From Pseudoflavonifractor sp. 524-17 (GTDB taxonomy: Bacteria; Bacillota; Clostridia; Oscillospirales; Oscillospiraceae), in assembly GCF_009935845.1 (NCBI RefSeq), contig NZ_QWEK01000017.1:28243-92242 (forward strand): DNA of 64,000 bases, written 5' to 3'. Made by a program: the position numbers and the translations under genes. Of this stretch, positions 50,897 to 59,837 are shown piece after piece; the first letter of the stretch is position 1; every line of letters begins with the position of its first letter. The notes below the pieces were generated by a model, which saw nothing but the letters and a program-made list of their open reading frames with translations, was not told the DNA's origin and made no database searches.

Positions 50897-50936
50897 AAAA
50901 AGCAAAAATGCCCGAACAGCACAAGGCTGTTCGGGC
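50897..50936 (-). terminator. terminator downstream of the ABC/KTR cluster
   Basis: gcccgaacagc (50910-50920) pairs with gctgttcgggc (50926-50936) over a 5-base loop. On the minus strand ATTTTTGCTTTTT follows. Confidence 0.8.
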
Positions 50937-51051
50937 GTTGGGGTTGGCGATATGGGTAGACAAAAAACGACTATTTTCGCAAACCTGGGAAGGGGATGCC
51001 GCTGCGGGGATTAGGATTTTTTTGATGAAAAATCAGGTAATGCGAACATGG

Positions 51052-51094
51052 GAAAAGACACGACAGCGCCTCCTTGACGGTTGCCGTGTCTTTT
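51052..51094. terminator. AT-bordered hairpin downstream of KTR gene
   Basis: aaaagacacg (51053-51062) and cgtgtctttt (51085-51094) are perfect complements enclosing a partly paired interval. The A and T borders suit termination in either direction. The region 50807-51133 holds no gene, only these hairpins. Confidence 0.55.
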
Positions 51095-51133
51095 CAAAAG
51101 AAAGGGCCGATAACCGCATTTTATATCTGCGTG

Positions 51134-51340
51134 TTATCGGCTCTGCGTCTGCGCGTCTGGCTCTTTGATAACTGAAACATGGAATTTTTCTACATGAATG
51201 AGCATTTCTTTCCGGCATTTGGGACAGAACAAGGGGAAGTTTATCAACTGCGTATCGGAACGCATTTTGATGCGGGTCTTACTGCCGCACACAGGACATA
51301 GCAGCCATTCAAAACTTTCCGCAGGAACATCACTTTTCAT
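51134..51340 (-). CDS. cysteine-rich KTR-domain protein
   Basis: A 68-residue zinc-ribbon protein: FEWLLCPVCGSKTRIKMRSD, then FPLFCPKCRKEMLIHVEKF. It matches the small cysteine-rich KTR domain family of Firmicutes mobile elements (named after the C-x2-C-G-x-K-T-R motif seen here). Start ATG 51340 overlaps the end of the preceding gene, so it is translationally coupled despite a weak ribosome site. Function unknown; nucleic-acid binding is plausible. Confidence 0.8.
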   Translation of the reverse strand: MKSDVPAESFEWLLCPVCGSKTRIKMRSDTQLINFPLFCPKCRKEMLIHVEKFHVSVIKEPDAQTQSR

Positions 51341-51575
51341 CGCTTTTGCCGCCCTTTTCCTGGTGCAGTACAACGCTGCTGACAAGGCCGATACCGCCCA
51401 GCACAGCGCACCATTTGGACGAGAACACAACACCCGCCGCCACCAGGCCAGCGCCGACAACGAAATTGCACACTGAGGCCGCTTTCAGCGTTTTCTTTTT
51501 GGGGTTGGAGAGCGATACAGAAACCCCCAGCTTTTCATTCAGCTTTTCGCAGGCACGATTGACTTCTTTTACCAT
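51330..51575 (-). CDS. small two-pass membrane protein
   Basis: An 81-residue protein with a hydrophilic N-terminus (MVKEVNRACEKLNEKLGVSV) and two close hydrophobic segments (ASVCNFVVGAGLVAAGVVF; WCAVLGGIGLVSSVVLH), then a charged tail. AGGAGGTAAGACA precedes the ATG. It lies in the TetR-ABC cluster and overlaps the KTR gene. No family recognised. Confidence 0.55.
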   Translation of the reverse strand: MVKEVNRACEKLNEKLGVSVSLSNPKKKTLKAASVCNFVVGAGLVAAGVVFSSKWCAVLGGIGLVSSVVLHQEKGGKSDEK

Positions 51576-51579
51576 TGTC

Positions 51580-51807
51580 TTACCTCCTAAAAATCAGTTG
51601 TATGCCGTGATTGGCTATGAGCAGCACACCGACACAAATTATGATCCATGCAAGCGTGTTCTTCTTTTTCCCTTTTCTCTTATTCAAGAGCAGGAAAAGC
51701 ACCCCCACGACCGTAATGCAGATGCCGACAATCAGCGAAACGATTGAGATAAGCTGCATCGTTTCTGCACCAGGAACGGGGATAAAGCTGGGAATGGGAA
51801 AGTTCAT
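51580..51807 (-). CDS. small membrane protein
   Basis: A 75-residue protein with two hydrophobic stretches (LISIVSLIVGICITVVGVLF; LAWIIICVGVLLIANHGI) separated by a basic loop (NKRKGKKKN). AAAGGAGGCAGCTAC precedes the ATG. It directly follows the ABC permease gene, so it may modulate the exporter. No family recognised. Confidence 0.55.
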   Translation of the reverse strand: MNFPIPSFIPVPGAETMQLISIVSLIVGICITVVGVLFLLLNKRKGKKKNTLAWIIICVGVLLIANHGIQLIFRR

Positions 51808-51826
51808 GTAGCTGCCTCCTTTTCTG

Positions 51827-52519
51827 TCAGTTACTCAAGTCAGAAGAAACCATTTTGCGGACAGTGATTGCGGAAAAGCCTGCGCCGATCATGCCAAACA
51901 CGATAGCCGCAATCGGAATGGACATCAGCCCTGCGCTGCTGCCTTGGGAATTGGAAACAATGGCGGCGAGTGCAAAGGATGAAACGATGGTCGCAATCGT
52001 GGACTTCTTTATCATTCCGATGTAGAGCGGGAGCAGGCCCAGCAAAACAGCCGACAAAGCTGTGATGGCTTGTGTCATCAGATTTGCAGGGCTGGTGGTG
52101 ACAAAGGGGAAATATTGGCTTATAAAGGACAGGCAGGCGTATTGAAAAATGCCGGACAACCCATGAAATAGAAGCATGATGCCGCATATCAGGATAATCT
52201 TCACGGCAATCAATTTTCCACGCTGGACAGGATAGGTAAATAGCAGATTTATCGTTTTGCTACGGTATTCTTCCACGATAAATGCTGAAATCAAGACCGC
52301 CTCCCAAACAATCAGCATAGCCCTCACAAGCATGGTTGCCAGCGTCAGCGTATCCAACTGCGCGGGTGGCAGGCCGGTCACAGCAACTCCACCGTCTGCG
52401 CTCAGGAGGGAGGAAGTAAACGCGCTCAACAAGGTAATCACAACATTTGCGGCCAGCAGGCTAATAAAATGCGATTTGAGCGAAACCCTTTTCAATTCCA
52501 GCTTAACAAGGTTTTGCAT
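51827..52519 (-). CDS. ABC-2 type permease
   Basis: A 230-residue membrane protein with about six hydrophobic segments, beginning MQNLVKLELKRVSLKSHFIS and including VRAMLIVWEAVLISAFIVEE with the adjacent YRSKTINLLFTYPV motif typical of lantibiotic/bacitracin-type ABC-2 permeases. The start at 52519 overlaps the ATPase gene, so the two form one exporter. Likely substrates are membrane-active peptides or antibiotics; none can be named from sequence. Confidence 0.82.
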   Translation of the reverse strand: MQNLVKLELKRVSLKSHFISLLAANVVITLLSAFTSSLLSADGGVAVTGLPPAQLDTLTLATMLVRAMLIVWEAVLISAFIVEEYRSKTINLLFTYPVQRGKLIAVKIILICGIMLLFHGLSGIFQYACLSFISQYFPFVTTSPANLMTQAITALSAVLLGLLPLYIGMIKKSTIATIVSSFALAAIVSNSQGSSAGLMSIPIAAIVFGMIGAGFSAITVRKMVSSDLSN

Positions 52520-53237
52520 GGCTGCCACCTCCCCCCAGCAAACTCAAATAATAGGTTTCGAGGTTCATGCCCTTTTCCGCAATCTCCGTCATGGATATTT
52601 CCGCAAGCATGGAACCATGGTCTATGATGCCGATGGTGTCCGCGATTTTGGATAGCTCGTCCAGAATATGGCTGGATATGAAGATGCTTGTGTGATGCTC
52701 CCGGTTGATCTGCCGGAGTAGTTCCCGCACTTCCATCACGCCCTGGGGGTCTAATCCGTTGATTGGTTCGTCCAGAATGAGCAGTTCCGGCTTAGTCAGA
52801 AAAGCCCTCGCAAGGGCAAGCCGCTGTTTCATGCCCAGAGAAAATTTGCCTACGGCTTTATTGTCAGTCTCTGAAAGGCCCAGCATCGCCAGCATTTCCC
52901 CGATACGTTCATAGCCCGCGCCCATATACCCACAATGCAGTTCCAGATTTTCACGGGCACTCAAATGCTGATAGAAAACGGGGCTTTCAATGATGCTCCC
53001 AATCCGGGAGAAAACAGAGTGGTTTCCTTTTTCGACGCGCTCTCCTAACAGGGTGATCGTTCCGGCATCGGGGGCCATGATGTGATAGAGCGTTTTCATC
53101 AGCGAGGTTTTCCCCGCGCCGTTTGCGCCTAAAAAGCCGTAAATCTCACCTTGTTTCACCCTCAAGGTTACATCATTCAAAATGACGCTGCCGTCAATGC
53201 TCTTGGATAGATGGCTGGTTTCAACTGCATAGGTCAT
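52503..53237 (-). CDS. ABC transporter ATP-binding protein
   Basis: A 244-residue ATPase. Walker A is GANGAGKTS (37-45), the Q-loop region follows SIIESPVFYQHL, the signature is FSLGMKQRLALARAF, Walker B is LLILDEPINGLDP, and the switch His is in IFISSHILDEL. It groups with BcrA/lantibiotic-immunity type ATPases. It overlaps the DUF4177 gene upstream by four bases and the permease downstream. The likely role is export of, or immunity to, a peptide antibiotic, under TetR control. Confidence 0.9.
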   Translation of the reverse strand: MTYAVETSHLSKSIDGSVILNDVTLRVKQGEIYGFLGANGAGKTSLMKTLYHIMAPDAGTITLLGERVEKGNHSVFSRIGSIIESPVFYQHLSARENLELHCGYMGAGYERIGEMLAMLGLSETDNKAVGKFSLGMKQRLALARAFLTKPELLILDEPINGLDPQGVMEVRELLRQINREHHTSIFISSHILDELSKIADTIGIIDHGSMLAEISMTEIAEKGMNLETYYLSLLGGGGSHAKPC

Positions 53238-53464
53238 GCCTGCGCCGCCTCCCCAGACTGGTTCAGCCTCTTGAAAATCAGCGTGACCCGATGGGCAAGG
53301 CCCACAAGGGAATACTGTGAGCTGCCCAGATAGGGGAGTGTGAAGGATGAAGTCAATTCCCAGCCCTCTTTGCCCCAGCGGTTTAATTGGGCGGTCAGGG
53401 CATCCTGGGAACGCTCCACGTCTTTGCAGTCTACGGTGACAGTTTTGTACTCAAATGTTTCCAT
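53234..53464 (-). CDS. DUF4177 protein
   Basis: A 76-residue protein matching DUF4177: METFEYKTVTVDCKDVERSQ, DALTAQLNRWGKEGWELTSS, FTLPYLG, then a beta strand. ATG 53464 follows AAAGGAGATTTC; the upstream hydrophobic extension is not used. DUF4177 proteins are small alpha/beta proteins of unknown function. Its position, 11 bases after tetR and overlapping the ATPase gene, makes it part of the exporter operon. Confidence 0.75.
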   Translation of the reverse strand: METFEYKTVTVDCKDVERSQDALTAQLNRWGKEGWELTSSFTLPYLGSSQYSLVGLAHRVTLIFKRLNQSGEAAQA

Positions 53465-53474
53465 GAAATCTCCT

Positions 53475-54065
53475 TTACTCAAAGATACTGCCCACAAGAA
53501 TATCTGCCATACGGTCAAACACAGCGAGATAATCACAGGTGACAGCAAGGGTTTCTTTTGCGTTGATGGTTGACAGCAATGCGCTTAAAATCCCATACGC
53601 CTGAGTTGCCTCCATTCTCAAAGCGAGGTTTGCGGCCTGAACAGCTTGCTTAAAAAATTCAAAGCTGTCAAACTTGATTTTTTGCATGGTTTCTTCCGGG
53701 AGCTTTGTCACGAAAGACTGAAAATCCGGGGTGTTGACGTTATACAAAAAGGGCTTGCTGTCATACTCCCGGAACAACTCTTTCATTGACTGTGCAAAGC
53801 CCTCCTTAGTCTGACTGCTCCTGTTGATGGCAAGGACTTTCTCAGTCAGTCGCTGTTGTATGCGCTCGATGGTTTCCGAAAATAGATCTTCCTTTGTGGG
53901 GTATAGCGTGTAGAATGTACCGATGGAGATGCCTGCATTGTCACATAGATTTTTGATGCTGGTTTTTTTGTAGCCGTGTGCAATCCAGCACTCCTCGCAC
54001 AGTTCCCCCAGCCTCTCGCGGATGGCCTTTTTATCGGCATCTGAAAGAACAGGTTTTGATGGCAT
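53475..54065 (-). CDS. TetR/AcrR family regulator
   Basis: A 196-residue repressor. The N-terminal DNA-binding domain contains CEECWIAHGYKKTSIKNLCD and NAGISIGTFYTLYPTKEDLF, the classic TetR helix-turn-helix. The rest is the ligand-binding helical domain. ATG 54065 follows AGGAGGACGAACCC. It is the first gene of the operon with DUF4177, the ABC exporter and small membrane proteins. A perfect 11-bp inverted repeat (54095-54125) between the promoter and the gene is the likely operator, so the operon should be self-repressed and induced by a small molecule. Confidence 0.9.
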   Translation of the reverse strand: MPSKPVLSDADKKAIRERLGELCEECWIAHGYKKTSIKNLCDNAGISIGTFYTLYPTKEDLFSETIERIQQRLTEKVLAINRSSQTKEGFAQSMKELFREYDSKPFLYNVNTPDFQSFVTKLPEETMQKIKFDSFEFFKQAVQAANLALRMEATQAYGILSALLSTINAKETLAVTCDYLAVFDRMADILVGSIFE

Positions 54066-54094
54066 GGGTTCGTCCTCCTTTCTTGCGATTTCAT

Positions 54095-54125
54095 ATTGCG
54101 AATATTCACAAAATATATTCGCAAT
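54095..54125. promoter_or_regulatory. TetR operator
   Basis: attgcgaatat (54095-54105) and atattcgcaat (54115-54125), perfect arms 9 bases apart, directly downstream of the -10 box. A bound repressor would block transcription start. Confidence 0.75.
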
Positions 54126-54128
54126 TAA

Positions 54129-54158
54129 ATAATAGCACTTCATTCTTACTTTTGTCAA
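54129..54158 (-). promoter_or_regulatory. promoter of the TetR-ABC operon
   Basis: On the minus strand TTGACA (54153-54158), 18-base spacer, TATTAT (54129-54134). Confidence 0.7.
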
Positions 54159-54176
54159 GGGAAAACCCAATGTTTC

Positions 54177-56348
54177 ATGAGAGAAGCAAAATTGTCAGCA
54201 GCTCCGCTCCATAGTTTTTGTGGTCTTGTCCATATTAGTGAAATCCTACTGCCAGACAAGGGAGTTCGATTTATCGCAGTCAATAACAATATCGACAGCG
54301 CACAGCCTTCAGACAACGATTTTGCTCCGTTTTTGAACATCATGAACGAATATTATGCGAAGGACACAAGCAAGAAAATCAAGGCGATTTTCCGTTCACG
54401 GATGCAGGCCGGAAAGCGGTGCAGCGGCTCTGTCCCCTATGGTTACACACGGCTGGACGGAGACAAGCAGACCCTCGTTGTTGATGAAGAAGCGGCGGCG
54501 GTCGTGCGGCGGATATTCCGGCTTGCCTGCGAGGGGCAGGGACCCACGCAGATCGCCGAGACCCTGACTCGGGACAAGGTGCTGATACCGACCGCATATA
54601 TGGCGGAGAAGCACCCGGAGCGGAACCTGGAACACAGATACTCCGACCCTTATTTCTGGTCGAACCGCACCGTCATCTCCATCCTCGACTGCCGGGAATA
54701 TCTGGGGCATACCATCCTCGGCAAGACGGTCTGCGAGAACTTCAAGACCAAAAAGCGCAGGCCGGCCACGCCGGACGAGTTGATGTTCTTTCCCGACACC
54801 CATGAAGCCATCATCGACCAGGAAACCTGGGACACCGCCCAGCGTCTGCGGGCACGCAAGCCCAAGCGCCTGTCCAGCGGCACAAACACGCACCGCCTGT
54901 CCGGGCTGGTGTTCTGCGCCGACTGCGGCTCAAAAATGCGGTATACCAGCCCGGAGGCAAAATCCATCAGGGGCGGGAAAGTATATGATTCCGATTCCGC
55001 TTTCCAGTGCGGCGGGTTCAGCAGTGACCGGAGGAACAAAAAATGCGTCTCCCATTTTGTGAAAGCATCGGCTCTGGAGGCGGCGATTTTGGCGGCAATC
55101 CAGAAGGTGAGCGGATATGTCCTCGAAAACGAGGCGGATTTTATCGAGCAGATGCAGAGCCGCTGGAAAGCCCAGCAAGCGCAGACCTCCGATGATGACC
55201 GCAAGGAACTGGCCGGCATCGGGCGGCGCATAGACGAACTGGACATCCTGATACAGGGCCTTTATGAAAGCAATATGCTGGGCAAGCTGCCGGACCGCCA
55301 GTACCAGCGGCTTATGAACCAGTACGACAGTGAACAGGCGGAACTGGAACAGCGCAGGACGGAACTGGAAAGCGCCATGTCCGCCAACGAGCAGAAAAAG
55401 CCCGACGCCAACCGTTTCATTGGCCTTTTGAATAAGTACCGGGAGTGTTCCGAACTGACGGACGCTATGCTCTATGCGTTCATTGAAAAGATTGAAGTCC
55501 ATGCCCCGACCGGTGGCCGCACCGTCTACCGCCAGCAGAGGATTGACATTTACTTCAACTTCATCGGGAACTATGTCCCGCCTGTGGAGGAGGTCAGCGA
55601 GGAGGAGCGCATCGCCGCCATTGAAGCCCGACAGAAGGAAAAGGCGGAGGCCAAGAAGCGGCGGTATGAGCAGCGGCGGCGGGAACGGCTCGAAGCCCTC
55701 CGGGAAGCCGCCCGGACCGACCCGGAAGCGGCGGCGCAGTATGAGGAGCATCTTCAGAAGAAGCGTGAAGCCGGACAGCGGCAGAGGGCAAAGCTGAAAG
55801 CCCTGCGGGAGGCCGACCCGGAGTATATCCGGCAGATGGAGGAAAAGGAGCGCATCCAGGCGGAAAAGCAGCTTGAGAAGGAGCGGAAACGGCAGGAACG
55901 CGCCAGCCGGAAACAGAAAGAGACCCGTTCGGAACTGGTGGCAAGGGCCAGGACCGACCCGGAGGCGGCGGAACAGCTTGCGGCGTTGCGGGCAAAGGAG
56001 GCCGACAGGCGGGCGCAGAGGAAGGCGGAGCAGGAGCGGCGTATGTCTACAGACCCGGCATACGCAGAGCAAATCCGGCAGCGCAATCTGGAGTACAGCC
56101 GGAGGCACACAGCAAGGCGCAAAGCCCAGCGGCTGGAACTGGAAGCACGGGCGAAGGCCGGCGATACAGAGGCGGCGGCACAGCTGGAGGCACAGCACGC
56201 CTATATGTGCGAGGCGCAAAAGCGGAGCCGCCAGAGAATGTATGACGAGGCCGCAACAGGTGACCCGGAGGCAGTTGCCCGGTATGAGCGTTACCTGCAA
56301 ATGCGCCGGGAGGGCTATCACAAAAAGAAAGAGGAGGCATCCGCATGA
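54177..56348 (+). pseudogene. TnpX-like recombinase without catalytic domain start, with repeat tail
   Basis: A 723-codon frame. The first 28 codons (MREAKLSAAPLHSFC...) are unrelated; recombinase homology begins at DKGVRFIAVNNNIDS, so about 100 residues with the catalytic serine are lost. Downstream all is in place: SGSVPYGYTRLDGD, LDCREYLGH, zinc ribbon CADCG, coiled coil. From about residue 470 to the end runs a charged alpha-helical extension holding about six diverged units of the type ARTDPEAAAQYEEHLQKKRE. The tail is unusual for the family. The gene overlaps tnpV copy 2. It cannot recombine DNA, but may still be translated and bind DNA or partners. Confidence 0.82.
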
Positions 56349-56722
56349 AGGAACTGAAACAGCGTATCCATGAGAACGGCATCAACTATGTGCTGGCAGG
56401 CGATTACTACATCCCCGCCGTGAAGCCGCCGGAGGAGGAGCGCCCCATCGGGAAATGGGGGCGTATGCACCGGGCGTATCTGGAGGACACCAATCCCCTC
56501 CTGCTCAATCATCTTATCCTGACCGGGCGCATCTTCACCTACCTTGCCGACCTGAACGAACAGGCGCAGTACCGCTACCAGCGTATCGTCCGGCAGATGA
56601 TGGAGGCCGAGGGCGTGACCGAGGACATGAAGCGGCGGTCACAGATGGAGTGGGTTCGGGCCATGAACAGTATCGCCAGCCGCGCCGAGGAAATCGTTAA
56701 GGCCGAAATGATTTATGCCTGA
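56345..56722 (+). CDS. tnpV: TnpV family protein, copy 2
   Basis: A 125-residue homologue of the protein at 9584-9970: GINYVLAGDYYIPAVKPPEE, GKWGRMHRAYLEDTNPLLLN, GRIFTYLADLNEQAQ and a conserved C-terminal helix ending KAEMIYA. The ATG overlaps the recombinase stop (ATGA), preceded by GAGGAGG at short distance. The recombinase-then-tnpV order of the left copy is repeated here, so the two loci descend from the same kind of element. Function unknown. Confidence 0.85.
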   Translation: MKELKQRIHENGINYVLAGDYYIPAVKPPEEERPIGKWGRMHRAYLEDTNPLLLNHLILTGRIFTYLADLNEQAQYRYQRIVRQMMEAEGVTEDMKRRSQMEWVRAMNSIASRAEEIVKAEMIYA

Positions 56723-56856
56723 CTATCCAGTTTCCCCGCATTGACAACCGCATATCTGACAAGACGCTGCCCTGCATCGTGCAAGGCGGCGTTTTGCCGT
56801 ACATAGGGGCTGTCCTATGGCGACCCCTAAATTTATTCAACCAGGAGGACAAGACT

Positions 56857-57402
56857 ATGAAGCTGAACGAACTCACCCAGGAGCAACGCAACGCCCTCTG
56901 CGCCTTTGGGCAGGCCGACCAGGACGCCACGGTTGCCAATCTGATGATTGCGGGCGCGGCGGCGGTCAAGCCGGAGGCGGTGAAGGTCCTGACGGAGCTG
57001 GCCGACCGGCTGTACCGTCTGCCCATGAGCGACACCGAGTACCAGACGCTGTTCTACACGGTGAAGTACCGCAAGGAGCAGGCCATGACCCGCCTGATGC
57101 TGGACTACCAGTGCGTGAGCGGCGACATGGAGACTACCCGCCCTTGGAAGCCCTACGCCAAGCACCTGATCCTCTCCACCTTTGGCAACGAGAACGCCAT
57201 GAACACCGTCCGCCGCCTGCTGATGGCCGAGAAGGTGACGGTGGACCCGGCAATCCGGCAGACCGTCCATGAGCTGGTCTCCGACATTGCGGTTATGGCG
57301 GTCTGCGCCCCGCAGAAGTACGCGGCGTATCTGGCGGACAGCAGGAGCATTGATGCAGCGTATGTGATGGACGGTGACGAGGCGGTCATCCGGCAAAAGT
57401 AA
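56857..57402 (+). CDS. hypothetical mobile-element protein
   Basis: A 181-residue, largely helical protein: MKLNELTQEQRNALCAFGQA, DQDATVANLMIAGAAAVKPE, then YRKEQAMTRLMLDYQCVSGD and HELVSDIAVMAVCAPQKYAA. ATG 56857 follows CCAGGAGGACAAGACT; the upstream extension is not used. No family recognised. Its GC content and codon use match the tnpV gene before it, not the AT-richer methylation locus after it. A 12-bp inverted repeat (57416-57427/57436-57447) follows and probably ends the transcript. Confidence 0.5.
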   Translation: MKLNELTQEQRNALCAFGQADQDATVANLMIAGAAAVKPEAVKVLTELADRLYRLPMSDTEYQTLFYTVKYRKEQAMTRLMLDYQCVSGDMETTRPWKPYAKHLILSTFGNENAMNTVRRLLMAEKVTVDPAIRQTVHELVSDIAVMAVCAPQKYAAYLADSRSIDAAYVMDGDEAVIRQK

Positions 57403-57415
57403 GAGGTCACGCCGA

Positions 57416-57447
57416 GCCTTAAAAGCCTGTTATGGGGCTTTTAAGGC
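57416..57447 (+). terminator. inverted repeat after hypothetical gene
   Basis: gccttaaaagcc and ggcttttaaggc, perfect 12-bp arms with an 8-base loop; no T run follows, so termination is uncertain. Confidence 0.45.
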
Positions 57448-57526
57448 CCTACATAGGGATATGATTTCAATGCCTATCTGCGCTCTGCGACAAACGAAAT
57501 ATAGGCTTGAAGTTTTCAAGGAAATC

Positions 57527-57555
57527 TTGTAATTAAACAGGGCGTGTGATATACT
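57527..57555 (+). promoter_or_regulatory. promoter of the HTH-hsdM-hsdS locus
   Basis: TTGTAA (57527-57532), 17-base spacer, TATACT (57550-57555), about 40 bases before the HTH start. Confidence 0.7.
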
Positions 57556-57598
57556 ATCCATGCAGCATTTGCATGACAATACTGGAGGGAGCGCAGAT

Positions 57599-57814
57599 AT
57601 GGCTGTTTGCTATAACAGGCTTTGGAAACTTATGATTGACAAGGGTTATAACAAGACACAGGTGTGCGAACAGGCCAAAATCAGCACAAATGCAATGGCT
57701 AAAATGGGGCGCAATGAGGAAGTGCGGCTCGAAGTGCTTACCAGGGTATGCGCCTTATTAGACTGCACTTTAGACGATATTATTGAATTAGTGCCGGACG
57801 AAGCCGGGACATAA
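57599..57814 (+). CDS. HTH regulator of the Type I locus
   Basis: A 71-residue Cro/CI-type helix-turn-helix protein: CYNRLWKLMIDKGYNKTQVC, EQAKISTNAMAKMGRNEEVR, LEVLTRVCALLDCTLDDIIE. ATG 57599 follows GGAGGGAGCGCAG. Small regulators of this type commonly precede hsdM, where they act like controller proteins that delay methylase or restriction expression. It is 21 bases from hsdM in the same transcript. Confidence 0.85.
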   Translation: MAVCYNRLWKLMIDKGYNKTQVCEQAKISTNAMAKMGRNEEVRLEVLTRVCALLDCTLDDIIELVPDEAGT

Positions 57815-57835
57815 TAACACGGGAGGATCAATCAA

Positions 57836-59344
57836 ATGGCAGAAAGAACAAACGCCAACATCGGCTTTGAGAAACAGCTTTGGGATGCGGCCTGCGTTTT
57901 GTGGGGCCATATTCCCGCGGCAGAATACCGAAAAGTAATCATCGGGCTTATTTTCCTGCGCTACATTTCCGCAACCTTTGACAAGCGTTATCAGGAACTT
58001 GTAGATGAAGGCGATGGCTTTGAGGATGACCGCGATGCTTATGCCATGGAGAATGTATTCTTTGTCCCGGAAGAGGCAAGATGGAGTACCATTGCTTCTG
58101 CCGCCCACACCCCGGAGATTGGCACTGTCATTGATGCGGCCATGCGGGCGATTGAAGCGGAGAATAAAACGCTGAAAAATGTACTCCCGAAGAACTACGC
58201 CAGTCCCGACCTTGATAAGCGGGTGTTGGGCGATGTGGTCGATATTTTCACCAACAATGTCGATATGAGCAACACGGAAGAGAGCGAAGACCTTCTGGGG
58301 CGCACCTACGAATACTGCATCGCTCAATTTGCGGAAAAGGAAGGCGTGGGCGGCGGCGAATTCTACACGCCGTCCAGCGTAGTCAAAACGCTGGTCGCTA
58401 TCCTGCGCCCGTTTGACAACTGCCGTGTTTATGATTGCTGCTGTGGCTCCGGCGGTATGTTTGTGCAGAGCGCAAAGTTTATTCAGGCCCATTCCGGCAG
58501 GCGTGGAGCAATCTCCGTTTATGGGCAAGAGGCTAATGCCGACACCTGGAAAATGGCGAAAATGAATATGGCTATTCGCGGCATTGACGCCGACTTCGGC
58601 CCTTATCAGGCAGATACATTCACCAACGATTTGCATCCGACCTTAAAGGCGGATTTTATCCTTGCAAATCCGCCGTTTAACTACCATCCCTGGAATCAGG
58701 AAAAGCTGTTGGGAGATGTGCGCTGGAAGTATGGAACGCCTCCTGCCGGAAATGCCAACTACGCATGGATTCAGCACATGATCCACCACCTTGCGCCGAA
58801 TGGGAAAATCGGTCTGGTGCTGGCAAATGGGGCGCTCTCCACGCAGTCCAGCGGCGAAGGTGAGATTCGCCGGAAAATCATAGAGGACGATTTGGTGGAG
58901 GGCATCATTGCCATGCCGACACAGCTTTTCTACAGCGTCACGATCCCGGTTACGCTGTGGTTTATTACCAAGGGCAAACAGCAGAAGGGCAAGATGTTGT
59001 TCATTGATGCCCGCAAAATGGGACATATGGTTGACCGCAAGCACAGGGATTTCTCCGAAGAGGACATCCAGAAGCTGGCGGATACCTTTGAGGCTTTTCA
59101 GAACGGAACACTGGAAGATGTGAAGGGCTTTTGCGCTGTTGCCACCTTGCAGGATATCGCAAAGCAGGACTATATCCTGACACCGGGGCGCTATGTGGGG
59201 ATTGAGGAACAGGCGGACGATGGCGAACCGTTTGAGGAGAAAATGGCAAGGCTGACCTCGGAGCTTTCCGATATGTTCGCCAAGTCCCATGAGCTGGAGG
59301 AGGAAATCAGGAGAAAGCTGGGGGCGATTGGGTATGAGATATAA
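57836..59344 (+). CDS. hsdM: Type I DNA methyltransferase HsdM
   Basis: A 502-residue adenine methyltransferase subunit. N-terminal HsdM domain: FEKQLWDAACVLWGHIPAAE and RKVIIGLIFLRYISATFDKR. AdoMet-binding motif I: VYDCCCGSGGMFVQSAK (about 200-216). Catalytic motif: ILANPPFNYHPW (about 277). FAEKEGVGGGEFYTPSSVVK is the typical pre-motif segment. With HsdS it methylates specific bipartite sites. No hsdR is found in the window, so here it may be a methylation-only system, or the nuclease lies elsewhere. Confidence 0.93.
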   Translation: MAERTNANIGFEKQLWDAACVLWGHIPAAEYRKVIIGLIFLRYISATFDKRYQELVDEGDGFEDDRDAYAMENVFFVPEEARWSTIASAAHTPEIGTVIDAAMRAIEAENKTLKNVLPKNYASPDLDKRVLGDVVDIFTNNVDMSNTEESEDLLGRTYEYCIAQFAEKEGVGGGEFYTPSSVVKTLVAILRPFDNCRVYDCCCGSGGMFVQSAKFIQAHSGRRGAISVYGQEANADTWKMAKMNMAIRGIDADFGPYQADTFTNDLHPTLKADFILANPPFNYHPWNQEKLLGDVRWKYGTPPAGNANYAWIQHMIHHLAPNGKIGLVLANGALSTQSSGEGEIRRKIIEDDLVEGIIAMPTQLFYSVTIPVTLWFITKGKQQKGKMLFIDARKMGHMVDRKHRDFSEEDIQKLADTFEAFQNGTLEDVKGFCAVATLQDIAKQDYILTPGRYVGIEEQADDGEPFEEKMARLTSELSDMFAKSHELEEEIRRKLGAIGYEI

Positions 59345-59837
59345 TCTTTCGGATATATGCGACTATGCTAAGGGAAAGATTGATGTTGCCGCATTGGATA
59401 AAGATACCTATATTTCCACAGAAAATATGATACCTAATAAAGCGGGGGTCATGAGTGCATCTTCACTTCCCACCGTACTACAGACACAAGCGTTCCTTAC
59501 AGGTGATGTGTTGGTATCGAATATCAGACCGTATTTCAAAAAAATATGGTTTGCCGGATTCGATGGCGGTTGCTCTAACGATGTGCTTGTATTTAGGGCG
59601 AAAGATGGTGTGAGCAAGCGGTTTCTGTACTATGTCCTTGCCGATGACAGATTTTTTGATTATTCAATGGCGACTTCAAAAGGCACGAAAATGCCTCGTG
59701 GTGACAAGACGGCAATCATGAAATACGAGGTTCCTGACTTCGCATATGAGGAACAGGAAAAAATTGCCGGAATATTGGATGTACTTGACAGGAAAATACA
59801 GCTTAATACAGCAATAAACGAGAATTTAGCGGCTTAG
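59334..59837 (+). CDS. hsdS: HsdS, expressed 5' half only
   Basis: A 167-residue specificity half-subunit starting at ATG 59334, overlapping the hsdM stop. It contains one target-recognition domain (LSDICDYAKGKIDVAALDKD ... VSNIRPYFKKIWFAGFDGG) and the central helix IAGILDVLDRKIQLNTAINE. It stops five codons after the 15-bp repeat at 59815-59829. Full HsdS has about 390 residues; the missing half lies inverted directly downstream. In this orientation only the half-subunit is made, which might pair as a dimer or be inactive. Confidence 0.88.
   Translation: MRYNLSDICDYAKGKIDVAALDKDTYISTENMIPNKAGVMSASSLPTVLQTQAFLTGDVLVSNIRPYFKKIWFAGFDGGCSNDVLVFRAKDGVSKRFLYYVLADDRFFDYSMATSKGTKMPRGDKTAIMKYEVPDFAYEEQEKIAGILDVLDRKIQLNTAINENLAA
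59815..59829 (+). repeat. left 15-bp inversion repeat in hsdS
   Basis: taaacgagaatttag, exact reverse complement of 60485-60499. It codes for part of the conserved helix (NENL), so crossover here swaps the downstream recognition domain in frame. Confidence 0.85.
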
